Source of the DNA: Stachybotrys elegans
Lineage: Eukaryota > Ascomycota > Sordariomycetes > Hypocreales > Stachybotryaceae
Length of the DNA: 64,000 nucleotides
Direction: 5' to 3'
Assembly: GCA_020746835.1 (NCBI GenBank)
Contig: JAGPNK010000002.1
Span: 2,976,001 to 3,040,000, forward strand
Of this stretch, positions 21,700 to 31,924 are shown piece after piece. The notes under the pieces were generated by a model. That model saw only the letters and a list, made by a program, of their open reading frames with translations. It searched no databases and was not told the origin of the DNA. Position 1 is the stretch's first letter; every line of letters starts with the position of its first letter. A program made the position numbers and the translations under genes.

Positions 21700-22917
21700 A
21701 TGGTCGCAAAGCAACCGGGCGCGAGGCCTGCTCTGCTCTGCCTGTGTATGATCTTTGGCTTCATCCTCTGCGCCCTGGCTGCACCAGCTGCCGCACAAAA
21801 GCCGCCACCATCTTCAGATGTTGAACTCATCTGCCACACGGACGACCCTAAGGATTGTTACCCCAAGGTCTTCCAGCCCACCGACGAGTTCCAGACCGTC
21901 CATGACGACCAGGATATCCCTAATGGGCTACACGTACGCCTCAACATCTGGACTGGTCAGCGAGAGGCCAAGATCAACGTTCCCGACGAGCAGGATCCCT
22001 CGTTGGAAGGTCTTCCCGTGGACCAGGCCGTCGTCATCGTGGACCCCGAAGAGCCCGCAACACCACCCATCCCCAAGGGCGCACCGGCATATGACTCTGT
22101 CGGCAAGATCAAGGAGCCGGAGCACGAGGCCGTCGGCTTCGCCCACGCCCTCAAGCTGCTAAAAAGCGGCTCCGGGGGCAGCGATCCTGGATTTGACGAT
22201 GCACTGGAAGTCATGGAGGACATTTCCCACGACATTTACTACGGACTCAAGATCACCGAGGACACTGACGTCCTCAAGGGTCTTTTCTGTCTGATGGCTG
22301 ACACCAGTGTGCCTGTGACTGAAGGCGTCGTCCCGAGGGACCAGCAGGCGGCAGGCATCCTGGCCAGCGCTCTGCAAAACAACCCCTCGGCACTCAAGGA
22401 AGTGGTCAAGAACTGGGGCGACGTCGCCAGCCACCAGTGCGTCAAGGATGGTCCTCGCGTCGACGAAACCTTGTTCTCGAGCCTCGTGTCCCCCGACGCG
22501 AGCAGCAACAAGCGCGTCGCCCCCAAGGCCAAGGCCAAGGTCGGCGTCATCAACGGCTTGATCAAGGACGACAAGATCCGGGCCGAGTTCATCAGTAGCG
22601 GCGGCATGCAGAAGCTTCTCGAGGTCCTGGTGCCCGAGGGCAAGGAATGGGCCGGCGCGCAGCGCAAGGTCGGACAGCTCGTTCTCGACAACTTCCTCGA
22701 CGAGGACATGGGCGCGAAGCTGGGCCAGTGGCCCAAGGTGCCGAAGCAAGAAGACTCGCGGTGCCGCGGCGCCGAGGGCAGCCCGCAGGAGGGCTGCTGG
22801 GACTACCACGTAGAGCGCATCATGAAGGAGAACAAGGGCAACAGCGGTCACTGGAGCAAGGATGTGCACGACCGCCTGGCGGCACTGCGGAAGGCTGAGG
22901 ACCACAAGGAGCTGTAG
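21700..22917 (+). CDS. SIL1: ER nucleotide exchange factor SIL1/Sls1 for BiP (Kar2)
   Basis: An intron-less gene of 405 residues. An N-terminal signal peptide (about 1-31, with core LLCLCMIFGFILCALAAPAAA) targets the ER. The conserved opening motif of the family is visible (VELICHTDDPKDCYPKVFQP, about 40-60), followed by an armadillo-like helical region, including the segment around SSGGMQKLLEVLVPEGK. The protein ends in HKEL, a K/HDEL-type ER retention signal. SIL1 releases ADP from the lumenal Hsp70 BiP and so drives protein translocation and folding. Length agrees with fungal Sls1 proteins. The start was chosen because it gives the signal peptide. It is divergent from the small secreted protein gene. 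Confidence 0.9.
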   Translation: MVAKQPGARPALLCLCMIFGFILCALAAPAAAQKPPPSSDVELICHTDDPKDCYPKVFQPTDEFQTVHDDQDIPNGLHVRLNIWTGQREAKINVPDEQDPSLEGLPVDQAVVIVDPEEPATPPIPKGAPAYDSVGKIKEPEHEAVGFAHALKLLKSGSGGSDPGFDDALEVMEDISHDIYYGLKITEDTDVLKGLFCLMADTSVPVTEGVVPRDQQAAGILASALQNNPSALKEVVKNWGDVASHQCVKDGPRVDETLFSSLVSPDASSNKRVAPKAKAKVGVINGLIKDDKIRAEFISSGGMQKLLEVLVPEGKEWAGAQRKVGQLVLDNFLDEDMGAKLGQWPKVPKQEDSRCRGAEGSPQEGCWDYHVERIMKENKGNSGHWSKDVHDRLAALRKAEDHKEL

Positions 22918-23276
22918 ATACCCCTGGATATGACTTTGTACGATGAGATGAGATGAGATGCCATGCAGTTCTCGGCCCTTGATGATTTGCGAATGCACAG
23001 GCCGACAGAGACGCTATGCCGCCTGTTCGTATTATGTGTCCCAAGTATATCGTCAAACAGCTGGATAATGGGTGGGTAGAATGAATGACCGAATGAGTGA
23101 ATCATGGTGGGTTATGTGATGGTAAATTTGCCTTTCCCACTTCATGTTCTTTTCTCGACATCAATCCCAGCACCCACTTGATATATACTTTCGACCACAA
23201 AAATAATTAGATTCATCTACACCACCACCGCACCGCACCGCATACAGCCCTCTAATCATCCTCAATTGGACAAACA
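22918..23276. other. Short intergenic region, SIL1 to MYND-SET gene
   Basis: 360 bp with a short GATGAGAT repeat and CACCGCACCGCA repeats just before the next start. No gene was seen. Confidence 0.6.
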
Positions 23277-25023
23277 ATGGCAACATCCATCCCAAACACC
23301 GTCGAGATCAAAACACACCCCCACAAGGGCCGCGGGCTCTTTGCCAAGCAGGCATTCCGGCCCGGCGACGTCATCTTCGCCGTCCCACCGCTCATCCTGG
23401 TGCCCGAGACATCCTACCTGCCGACCATCTGCGCCTACTGCTTCAGGTCCGAGACGCTGCCGCGGGCCTGCACCGGCTGCAAGGCCGTCTACTACTGCGG
23501 CGCGGCCTGCCAAAAGGCCCACTGGTCCCTCATCCACAAGCACGAGTGCAAGGCGCTGAAGCGCGCCGGCCGCGACCTGCCCACGCCCGTCAGGGCGCTG
23601 CTCCAGGTCCTCTTGGTGGATCGCATCGCCGAGGCCGTCGAGGGCCTCGAGGGCCACGTGGAGAAGAAGAAGGCCAGCAAGCGATGGACCGAGCTCTTGC
23701 TGGCCGCCTCGGGTGCTGCCGGGTACTCTGGCAAGGTCAACGAGCAGCACGAGTTCGTACGCGCAGGTGAGCTTTTGAGCAAGGTACGTACGTCTGTTGA
23801 CGGCACGAGGTGAAGGAGGCATGGAACGAACCCAGGTTGACACGTTTGACCATTAGCTCCAATCCAATGGCTTCCATCGACATGAGCCCGACCTGACGCA
23901 AAACGGCTTCTTCCTGGAGCCTGTGATTGCCATGGCCAACCATTCCTGTATTCCCAACGCCACTGTACAGTTTGCTGGCCGATATGCCATTCTTCGGGCC
24001 GATGCTCCCCTACAGAGCGGACAAGAGATTGAAATATCCTACACCGGTTCGTTCATCTTTTCGTCGTGTCTAGAGTGTATGCCTCGTCGGTTCCTGGGAG
24101 CTGTCTAATACGCCGCAGATGTCACATACCCTCTGTCCAAGAGAAGGGATGCATTGGACTGGTACTACTTTGACTGCCAGTGCCCCCGTTGCCTCCAAGA
24201 CTTGAATGTCTACCAAGCCGCGGCCCTGGAGCCCAGCACCACTCTCAAGCTCAACGAGTTCAGTGTGGTGCCCAGTCTCGCATCCAAGATCCGAAACCAC
24301 CCTGCAACAAAGGTCCCGGATATAATTGCTACTGCCCAGGACGCGGCGGAGAAGCTGGTTCATTTGATAACTCCCCAAGAAGACGGCGAGCCAGCAGTGC
24401 TGCGCGCGGAGCTGCAGCAAAAGTACACCCAATGCCGACCCTTGGTGGCGCACGAGCTCTGGGCTGTACCGCCACTCTCGCACATCTTGATGGATGTTAC
24501 GAGATACTACTCTTCGCAGCACGCTTGGAGCTTTGCTCTGGTGGTTGCTTGCCTCGAGGCGACAGCAAGCAATCCATACCAATATGTCCCGCCGTTCGAA
24601 ACGCCCCGAGTGAGGGTTCTGTACATGATTGCCAAACTGCTGTCCAATACGGCTGCTGAGTGTGGCGGCTGCCCACCGACCAACAAGCTAAAGTCGCTGG
24701 ATGCCGCCCTGACCAAGGAGATCACCGCGGCGCTCTGGGAGATTGACCAGATAGCTCTGTGCCAGATGCTCCTCATCATGGTCATCAAGGCCGCGCCGGC
24801 TGGGTACGAGGCTCACTGGCCAATGACCACCATGGCCAAGACCATGCTGGATGAGATTTCGATCCTCCCCGGCCGGAACGACGAGCAGTCCATCATAAAT
24901 GAGTGGGCGAATAGCCCTGGGAGCGAACGGTCGCGGGCCTTTTTTGAGTATGCCGTCGTCCAGCCGATGGAGAGGCTGTCGGCATTCGGCCGAGACGTAT
25001 TGAGGAAGGAATTTGGTTACTAG
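23277..25023 (+). CDS. MYND zinc finger and SET domain protein (SMYD-like)
   Basis: Three exons, 23277-23783, 23857-24046 and 24119-25023, give 533 residues; introns are 73 and 72 nt. A split SET domain is present: the N-terminal part at about 8-45 (HPHKGRGLFAKQAFRPGDVI), a MYND-type Cys/His finger inserted at 52-92 (CAYC, CTGC, YYCGAACQ, HKHEC), then the catalytic NHSCIPN motif at 197-203 and EISYT. The post-SET cysteines DCQCPRC follow, and a long helical C-terminal domain completes the SMYD plan. These proteins are lysine methyltransferases acting on histone or non-histone targets; the substrate here is unknown. Both introns fall in the SET half, and joining them restores the NHSC and SYTDVTYPL continuity, which supports the model. 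Confidence 0.88.
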
Positions 25024-25498
25024 AGCTAGGCTGAAGCTGCGGGTGCTTGTCATGGTCCATGCGAAGACAAAGAACGGCTCGGCGGTGCTATTCATGCGTC
25101 GCTACTCCATCTTGATGTCTGTCTACTCTGATGCTGCTTAGTTATGCTATGGCGATCATCGTTCACAACACTCGATATTACAAATCGAGATTTTGTACCA
25201 TTTAGCAGTCAAAACCAGGTGTAACCAAGCAAGCCTTAATCGTAACCAACAGTCACGGACGGTGTGGGCGTTTCGGATGACTTGCATATCCATGATACAA
25301 GTATGCACTATGCAGGCACCCACCGTTTGCCGATCCGGCGGCCCCACTTCCATTCCCAAGACCTCGCCTCGCACTCGCTACGATAAGATAAGGATTTTTG
25401 AACCTGCAAAGGCAGCGACATTCATCGAACACAATACTTTTGTAGCTATCCGCATCACCACATCTCTCCCTCTCTCTCCCGCGCGCGCGCCCGAAGCA
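25024..25498. other. Intergenic region, MYND-SET gene to REX1
   Basis: 475 bp. The REX1 frame is open upstream to 25193, but that part lacks coding character and holds a CTCTCCCTCTCTCTC pyrimidine run and a CGCGCGCG run just before the chosen ATG. No separate gene was seen. Confidence 0.6.
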
Positions 25499-27676
25499 AT
25501 GGGCAAGAAAAAGCAGCTTAAAGACAAGCTTAAGCGCGCCGAGGATGGCATCGCCAACCTGCTACACGGGACCGCAGAGGCCGCGGGTGCCAGCGCAGAA
25601 GACGCCCTCATAAAAGGAAAAGACCAAGATGCTGCTGCTGCTGCTGCTGCCACAGCTGCGGGCGCGTCAGAAGAGTCGCCCTCCCGCAGCCACAGCGACA
25701 GCTCAAGGAAACGCTCCATCCCCCACGACGAGGACGACAGTGGCGGGTGGCAGGTCGTCAACCGGCCCAGCAAGAAGACCAAGAAGCTCCCCAAGCCCGG
25801 CAAGAGCTATCCCGCCATCACCTTCTCCCCGAGCTGCCGCCTCAACGCCAAGATCAACGTGAGCAACCTGCGCGACCTCGTCACCTACATCTTCGCAGAC
25901 GGGCCCGGCCCCCAGTGGGTGGCCGTCTCCCACCGCCCCCACTTCCGCAAGATTGTCGCCCTCATGGTCCCCGGCCTCGAGGAGGCCATGTTCCGGAGGG
26001 ACGTCGACTTCGCCGCCTTCAACGAGCCCCGCGACACCTCGGAGCCCCGCGTCCTCACCTCGCCCGACGACTACTACCCTCGGCCTCTTGAGCACGACAA
26101 GCTCCCCGGCGTCCTGCACCCCTTTGCCGACATCTTCACCCACCTGTGGCCCGTCCGCGCCCCCGGCGACGACCGCCACGGCAAGATGCACTCCCCGCTC
26201 AACGCCTTCCTGACCGTCCCGCTGTCCAAGGAGAAGACGGGCCAGAAGGGTGGCGTCAAGCCCGCCGCCGAGCCCTCGGGCTGGAAGAACCAGCGCACCC
26301 CCATCACCGAGATGCTCGCCACCGTCGAGGACTTTGAGAGCAACGGCTACCTGGTCCACCCGGCTCACCTCACCCCGGCCCAGCGCGAGCGCTTCGTCCT
26401 GCCCGAGGGCTGGGTCGCCACCAGGGTCGACAGGCTCGAGGACGGCGAGGTCCCCGAGGCCGAGATCGAAAAGGGCAGCGTCACCGCGGGCCGCGAGGTC
26501 CTGGCGCTCGACTGCGAGATGTGCATGACGGGCGAGAACGAGTTCTCCCTCACGCGCATCAGCATCGTCAACTGGGCGGGCGACACCGTCATGGACGAGC
26601 TCGTCAAGCCCGACAAGCCCATCGTCGACTACGTCACCCGCTTCTCCGGCATCACCGAGGAGATGCTCGCCCCCGTCACCACCACCCTCCGCGACATCCA
26701 GCACAAGCTCCTCGACCTCCTCCACCCACGCACCATCCTCCTCGGCCACTCCCTCGAGTCCGACACAAAGGCCATCCAAATCACCCACCCCTTCATCGTC
26801 GACACCTCCATCCTCTACCCGCACCCCCGCGGCCCTCCGCTGAAGAGCGCTCTCAAGTGGCTCGCGCAAAAGTATCTCTCCCGCGACATCCAAAAGGGCG
26901 GCGCCCAGGGCCACAACAGCATCGAGGACGCCCGCACCTGTCTCGACCTCGTCAAGCAAAAGTGCGAGAAGGGCAAGCTCTGGGGCACCTCGGACGCCAG
27001 CGGCGAGAACCTCTTCCGCCGCCTCGCCCGGGCCGGCGTCTCCTACAAGGCCCAGGGCGGCCAGGCTGCTGTTGGTGGGCTCGAGGTTGGCAAGACGAGC
27101 GCTGCCATTGACTGGGGCGAGCCTTCGCGCGGCGCCGGCGCGGGAGCCACCTACCAGCTCGGCTGCAAGTCGGACGAGGACGTCACTCGCAACGTCATCC
27201 GCGCCGTCCAGGGCGACCCGGACGGACTCGAGATCCGCGGCGGCGGCGTCGATTTCGTCTGGGCCCGGATGCGCGAGCTCGAGGCCCTCCAGGGTTGGTG
27301 GAACAAGAACCGCGTCGACATGGCGAGCAGCGACGGCGGGCCTCCCACCGACGCAAGCAACGCCCCCGACGCATCCGACGTCGACCTCCCCGGCGCCTCC
27401 GACTTGGAGAGGGCCCTCGCCAGGCTCACGGAGCGCATACGTCGCATCCACGCCGCCTTGCCCCCCTGCACCGCCTTCGTCGTCTTCAGCGGCTCCGGCG
27501 ACCCGCGCGACATGTCGCGCCTCCAGCAGATGCACGCCCAGTGGCGCAAGGAGTACAACACCCCTGGTAAGAAATGGGACGAGCTGAGCGTCAAGTGGAC
27601 CGACGTCGAGGAGCAGGAGCTCAAGCGTGCTGTGCAAAAGGCCCGCTCTGGTATTGGTTTTATCAGCGTCAAGTAA
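25499..27676 (+). CDS. REX1: DEDDh RNA exonuclease, Rex1/Rnh70-like
   Basis: An intron-less gene of 725 residues from the ATG with context AGCAATGGG. The N-terminal part (1-150) is Lys/Ala/Glu-rich and likely carries nuclear/nucleolar signals (KKTKKLPKPGK). The exonuclease domain at about 335-490 has ExoI ALDCEM (D338, E340), ExoII LLGHSLESD and ExoIII HNSIEDARTCLDL, so all DEDDh residues are present. A conserved C-terminal domain follows, ending in the Rex1-type segment FVVFSGSGDPRDMSRLQ. Rex1 trims the 3' ends of 5S rRNA, tRNA and other precursors in the nucleus. The choice of Rex1 over Rex3/Rex4 rests on length and the C-terminal domain. Extreme GC at third positions creates a 670-aa antisense open frame that is a shadow. 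Confidence 0.85.
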   Translation: MGKKKQLKDKLKRAEDGIANLLHGTAEAAGASAEDALIKGKDQDAAAAAAATAAGASEESPSRSHSDSSRKRSIPHDEDDSGGWQVVNRPSKKTKKLPKPGKSYPAITFSPSCRLNAKINVSNLRDLVTYIFADGPGPQWVAVSHRPHFRKIVALMVPGLEEAMFRRDVDFAAFNEPRDTSEPRVLTSPDDYYPRPLEHDKLPGVLHPFADIFTHLWPVRAPGDDRHGKMHSPLNAFLTVPLSKEKTGQKGGVKPAAEPSGWKNQRTPITEMLATVEDFESNGYLVHPAHLTPAQRERFVLPEGWVATRVDRLEDGEVPEAEIEKGSVTAGREVLALDCEMCMTGENEFSLTRISIVNWAGDTVMDELVKPDKPIVDYVTRFSGITEEMLAPVTTTLRDIQHKLLDLLHPRTILLGHSLESDTKAIQITHPFIVDTSILYPHPRGPPLKSALKWLAQKYLSRDIQKGGAQGHNSIEDARTCLDLVKQKCEKGKLWGTSDASGENLFRRLARAGVSYKAQGGQAAVGGLEVGKTSAAIDWGEPSRGAGAGATYQLGCKSDEDVTRNVIRAVQGDPDGLEIRGGGVDFVWARMRELEALQGWWNKNRVDMASSDGGPPTDASNAPDASDVDLPGASDLERALARLTERIRRIHAALPPCTAFVVFSGSGDPRDMSRLQQMHAQWRKEYNTPGKKWDELSVKWTDVEEQELKRAVQKARSGIGFISVK

Positions 27677-28444
27677 TGAAAGAAGTACATGTTTACGGAA
27701 CCAGGGAAACGGCAACCTGGCTGGTGTAATGATACTGAATGGCTAGAATTGGGACACGAAAGATGCATCATGTATGCATGTTGCGCGTTAGACTGGCACA
27801 GAACCCAGCTCGGCGGGATAAAGTACGGATAGGCTTGGTGTTGCATTTGGCATACGAGCACGATCAATTCCATGAGATCGTCTCGTCAGCATAGTCATTA
27901 TACTATGAATTAGATACATGAAATCAGTATTTTTCCGCCGGGACCTACAGGACAACCAGTCGTGTCCAAGTGAGTACGAGGTATCCCAGGATCCTCCTCA
28001 TTTGGGCCGCCACCATCTAGGGCATCGTCAGATGAATAAACATTGACATGCGATGTCTGTTCGTGAACTCAGTCTGAAACAGAAAACACATGCGCGCCTT
28101 GCCCTTGGTGATACCGTCGGTCCATTTTTAGGCAACATGCCATCCTTATAGAGGGCACAGGACAGAGGGCCGAAAGAGCCGAGAGAGAGTGAGAGAGAGA
28201 CAAACAATAAGCTGGAATTCGCTGTCAAGATCGCTAAGGATAGTGCACGCTCGCCGTCCTAATCTATTCGAACTCGCATCATTTTTGGAAAGAACAGAAG
28301 CGGCCGCGTCGTGGGCGCCACAGTGAAGGAGAGAGAGAGAGGAAAAGAGGAAGAGAAAAGGAATATTATGCAATCGTAAACGTCGTGATCTTAATAATAC
28401 GAAACTGGACTTCGTGTTGTGCAGAATCATCCTGGCTGGCTCTG
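27677..28444. other. Convergent 3' region, REX1 and ML/TRP gene
   Basis: 770 bp between two stop codons facing each other. Holds GAGAGA-rich tracts at about 28175-28200 and 28325-28360. No gene was seen. Confidence 0.6.
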
Positions 28445-31400
28445 CTATCTCAGGCTTCGCTTTGGTGCCAAGCTCACGTCGACGAGCTCAGCCGAGCTGC
28501 CCAGGAGGTCTACGTTACGGTCCTGCACCTCAACTCTGCTGATGCCGTGATGAGGAACAGTTCCGAAGCTGATGGGACGCTCCCCGCGGCCTTCAGAGAG
28601 GTCAATCTGAGAAAAGTCATCGGTATATCCCAGAGTCGACATCGACTCGGAGTGTTTCAAGGACCCGCTATCCTCAAATGGCAGACGCGAGATTCCCAGA
28701 TCCTGTCGATGTCCCCTGGAGGCCTCTTCGCTGGGCCCAGCTTGATCGGCCGGTTTCCGCGACGGTGACGGGGAGTGGGACGCAAGTGCTGAGTGTCGCT
28801 TAGAACTCTTGCGTGGTATCTCGGGCAGATCAAACCCATCATCCATGATCCGCCTTAGCTGTACCGTCGCAGCAGCCGGCTTGTTGCTTTTTACTGTGCC
28901 GGTACGAAGAGGTAGGCGCTTAGCCTCCGGGCTATCGGGCTCATCTGGCTCTGACTCCTGGGGGTCGCCTTCTTCTGTAAGTAGTTTGCCCCGTGGCTTC
29001 GCGGACTGCCGGACTCTGGGCCCGTCATCTTCGTCGTCTGACTCGATAGGGCCGCTCCTGATTACGCCCATCGCTACAGGAATCCCCTCTGGTGGCGTCT
29101 CGTCCCCAAAGGCACCGTTGCGAGCCATCATACCAGGAGGCATCCGAGCGCTTCGCACGACTTCAAAGCCCTTGCCCTTTTCCTTTGTCTTTCCTCCCCA
29201 GAAGTGACGGAACCAGCCTGATGCCGTGGCGATGGGTCCCGTTGGATCTGCTGGACCCGTTCCGAGCTTGCGACCCAGGCCTTCCGAGTTGAGTGCTGGG
29301 CCTCTAACACCATAATAAAAGTCCACTTCGCGGGTCGAGTAATCAGGCCGGTTGGCTGGGAAGCTGATGGCGGCTCCAGGCGCCGGGGTCGTGCCCCGGT
29401 TGATCTCTGCATCGGCAGCAACATTGTCGGTGGCCGGTCCGTCAGTCTGGCTCAGCCGCTTCACCTCCATGGCGAGAGGTGTGCGCTGCTTTTCGGGCTT
29501 AGCAGAGTCGGTCAGAGTTTCACGACGCCGGCGAGGTGGCCGATAGTACGGGTCGGCCGTCTCCATGGGCGTGACAGAATTGGCATAATGCGCAGCTGAT
29601 GGTGATGGGAGGAAGGAAAAGGTACTAGCTTCTCCGGGCGTCCCCGGCATATAGGAGCTGCCGCTGTCCATGTGACGATGCGTCGCAGTGTACACGTCGA
29701 TGCTGTCGAGGGCTGAGCTGCTCCGGTGGCGGTTGAAGGCGGCCATGCCACTGAGGCTGGCGCCGGATTCGCTCCTAAGACGGCCGCCAGGCATTGAGTA
29801 ACCCATCTTGCTTCCATCCTCGGCATCGAGCATAGCGGAAGTCGAGAGTTGGCTTGCACGAGACGGCCCTGGCCTAGGCGTGGCCCGGCGAGACAGTTGC
29901 CGCATGCCAAAGATCTTGGACAGACCGCCGCGCGTCAGGCCTCGCACATCGTCACCTCCGGCACCGAGCATGCGGGCCACCACCTCGACAATGGTTTGCA
30001 GAGCATTGATGACGAACCCAAAGCCGAGCACAATGCCATGAAGCAGTAAGATGACATATCCAACCCACCCCTTGGTGCTCTCATCGACATCCAGGGTTGG
30101 CGAAAAGGCCACCATCAGCATAATGCATATGAGCCGAAGAGCCGAGTAGACGGTGTGGTATGCATTCATGGAAGTTGGCGAATGAAACGGGCGGAACGCA
30201 TTCAGTGTCAGGATGTGAATGACTTCACAAATTGCCAGAATCACCACCTGAGCAATACCACTGGGCTGAACTGCGCCGATTCCGATGCCGCGTATCAAAT
30301 TGAGGAGAATGGGGATGAGGGCAAAGGCAGCGGCCTCGTCCGAGTACGTGTTGTACAGCGGACCATATCGGAGCACAGTAGCCAGGTCATCGAACAAGGC
30401 GGCCTTAGGCCGAGTGGTGATGATGAAGTACAGAAGCCACACCGCAAATGCGAGCAGCACAACAATAGTTGTGGCGGCCAGTCCGACGGCAAAGGTAGGA
30501 GAGCCATCAGCTACAACGAGCTGAAAGCAGGAGAATGCCACGATAGGCAGGAGAAAATAGTTGAAGACGATGCGCACGACGTTGCCGACAACGAATGGGA
30601 TATTCTTGGCTCGGAGGTCTTCTTCGGGGGTGCGGTCGATCATCCGATACAGCCACTGGAGGAAGAATCCAGCCTGGATGAGGACGAAGACGGATGCGAT
30701 GATGACGCAGAGCCATACCATCATGCCTGCCCATATATCCTCCGGCTCGCCCATGCCAATCAGCTGGGCCACACGTTGCAAGCCATAAGAGCCCTCGGTG
30801 ATGTACATGCCATCCACGACAGTCTGGGAATGCGTGTTGGAGACAATGCTTTGGTTGAACATGAGTGCGGACCAGCCGACCTGGCTGACAATGGGCTGGA
30901 AAAACCCGGGATAGTTGAGAGACAGGCTTCCAGACAAGACGATGAACTGGATATACTGTAAGCAATCTCCAAAGCCAGGTGTCACCAGCCGCAGCAAGTC
31001 GGCGTCGCGGCCGTAGTTGGAGGTCCAATGAAAGATGTTGGTGGTACCCCAGGGGCTGAAGATGCCAGCCATGGCAACGGAGACGCCGGTGAAGATGAGC
31101 ACGAGGAGGGGTAAGAAACGAAGGAGCCAGACCAAGCCACCCATATCAGGAGTGATGGTAGCCGTGATGCATCCGATGCGGGTCCTAGACCTGTCGCCGT
31201 AGATGATGAGGAATTGGGAGGAGAATGAGGTGAATGCATAGTTGGACGAGAAGTCCGCGCTCATGTTGATAGCGGGGAGCCCGTCAGGAATGCGTCTGCG
31301 TATGGTCAGTTCAGCATTCATCTCATGCTCATGTCCACGGGGGTCTCAAACGTACAGCTCTGAAGTGTTGAAGACGGGCCCCAGAGGGCATTCACCATTT

Positions 31401-31924
31401 TCCAATCCACGAACGCAAAAGTCGACGGCTTGACGGAAAGGCTGGTAGGTCAAGACATTTACTCTACGAAACAGGGTGGTGGCTCGGTTGTTCACCTCGT
31501 TTGGGTTGGCTGTCTGGACGATCTTTCCGTTGATTTCATCATTGTTTTGCCAGTAAGGATCGCTGGAGGGAGGTAGCTCTCCTCGGTTCTGCTGACCCGT
31601 GACATTTCCCCATATGGTGATGAGAAGGTTGTGTGTATCACGCTCATGGGAAAAGACGGCCTCTGCATGCAGAGGCACCCACTGCAGAGGTGTTGGGTTG
31701 TTGGTCCTGTACGATTCTGCAAGGCAATTGTGGAAAGGTACGCGGACAGCGGACACGGGAGAAACGGCGAGGAAGGCTAGGAACAGAACACGGATAATGA
31801 TCGAGCAAAGCGGCGAGCTAGCTATCCGTGCAGATGCCCAGGGTCGGGACAGATATGGGTACAGCGAGGGTTTGGCAGCAGCGGTGGCTTCGCGGGAGAG
31901 ACAAAGGGAGGAGTGTGCGTTCAT
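28445..31924 (-). CDS. ML/TRP-family membrane protein (Flc/Pkd2-like channel or transporter)
   Basis: Two exons, 31924-31356 and 31295-28445, give 1139 residues; the 60-nt intron has a GTACGT donor and CAG acceptor. A hydrophobic segment at about 43-60 acts as signal peptide or anchor. The ML-like lumenal domain (about 62-240) has paired cysteines (HNCLAES, DFCVRGLENGECPLGP). The TRP domain with about nine membrane helices runs from about 243 to 630. A disordered, Ser/Pro-rich cytoplasmic tail of 500 residues follows, with many likely phosphosites. Fungal members (yeast Flc1-3, fission yeast Pkd2) affect calcium flux, FAD/heme import into the ER, cell-wall integrity and growth; which applies here is unknown. 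The start at 31924 was preferred; the frame also opens from an ATG at 32113, which would lengthen the N-terminus by 63 residues. Confidence 0.85.

Noticed and set aside
25703..27715. 670-codon antisense open frame opposite REX1, and a similar 452-codon frame opposite STT4 (51993-53351)
   Set aside because: Both mirror genes with strong motifs and high third-position GC. Their translations are Ala/Gly/Val/Asp-rich repeats of the antisense codon pattern with no domain.
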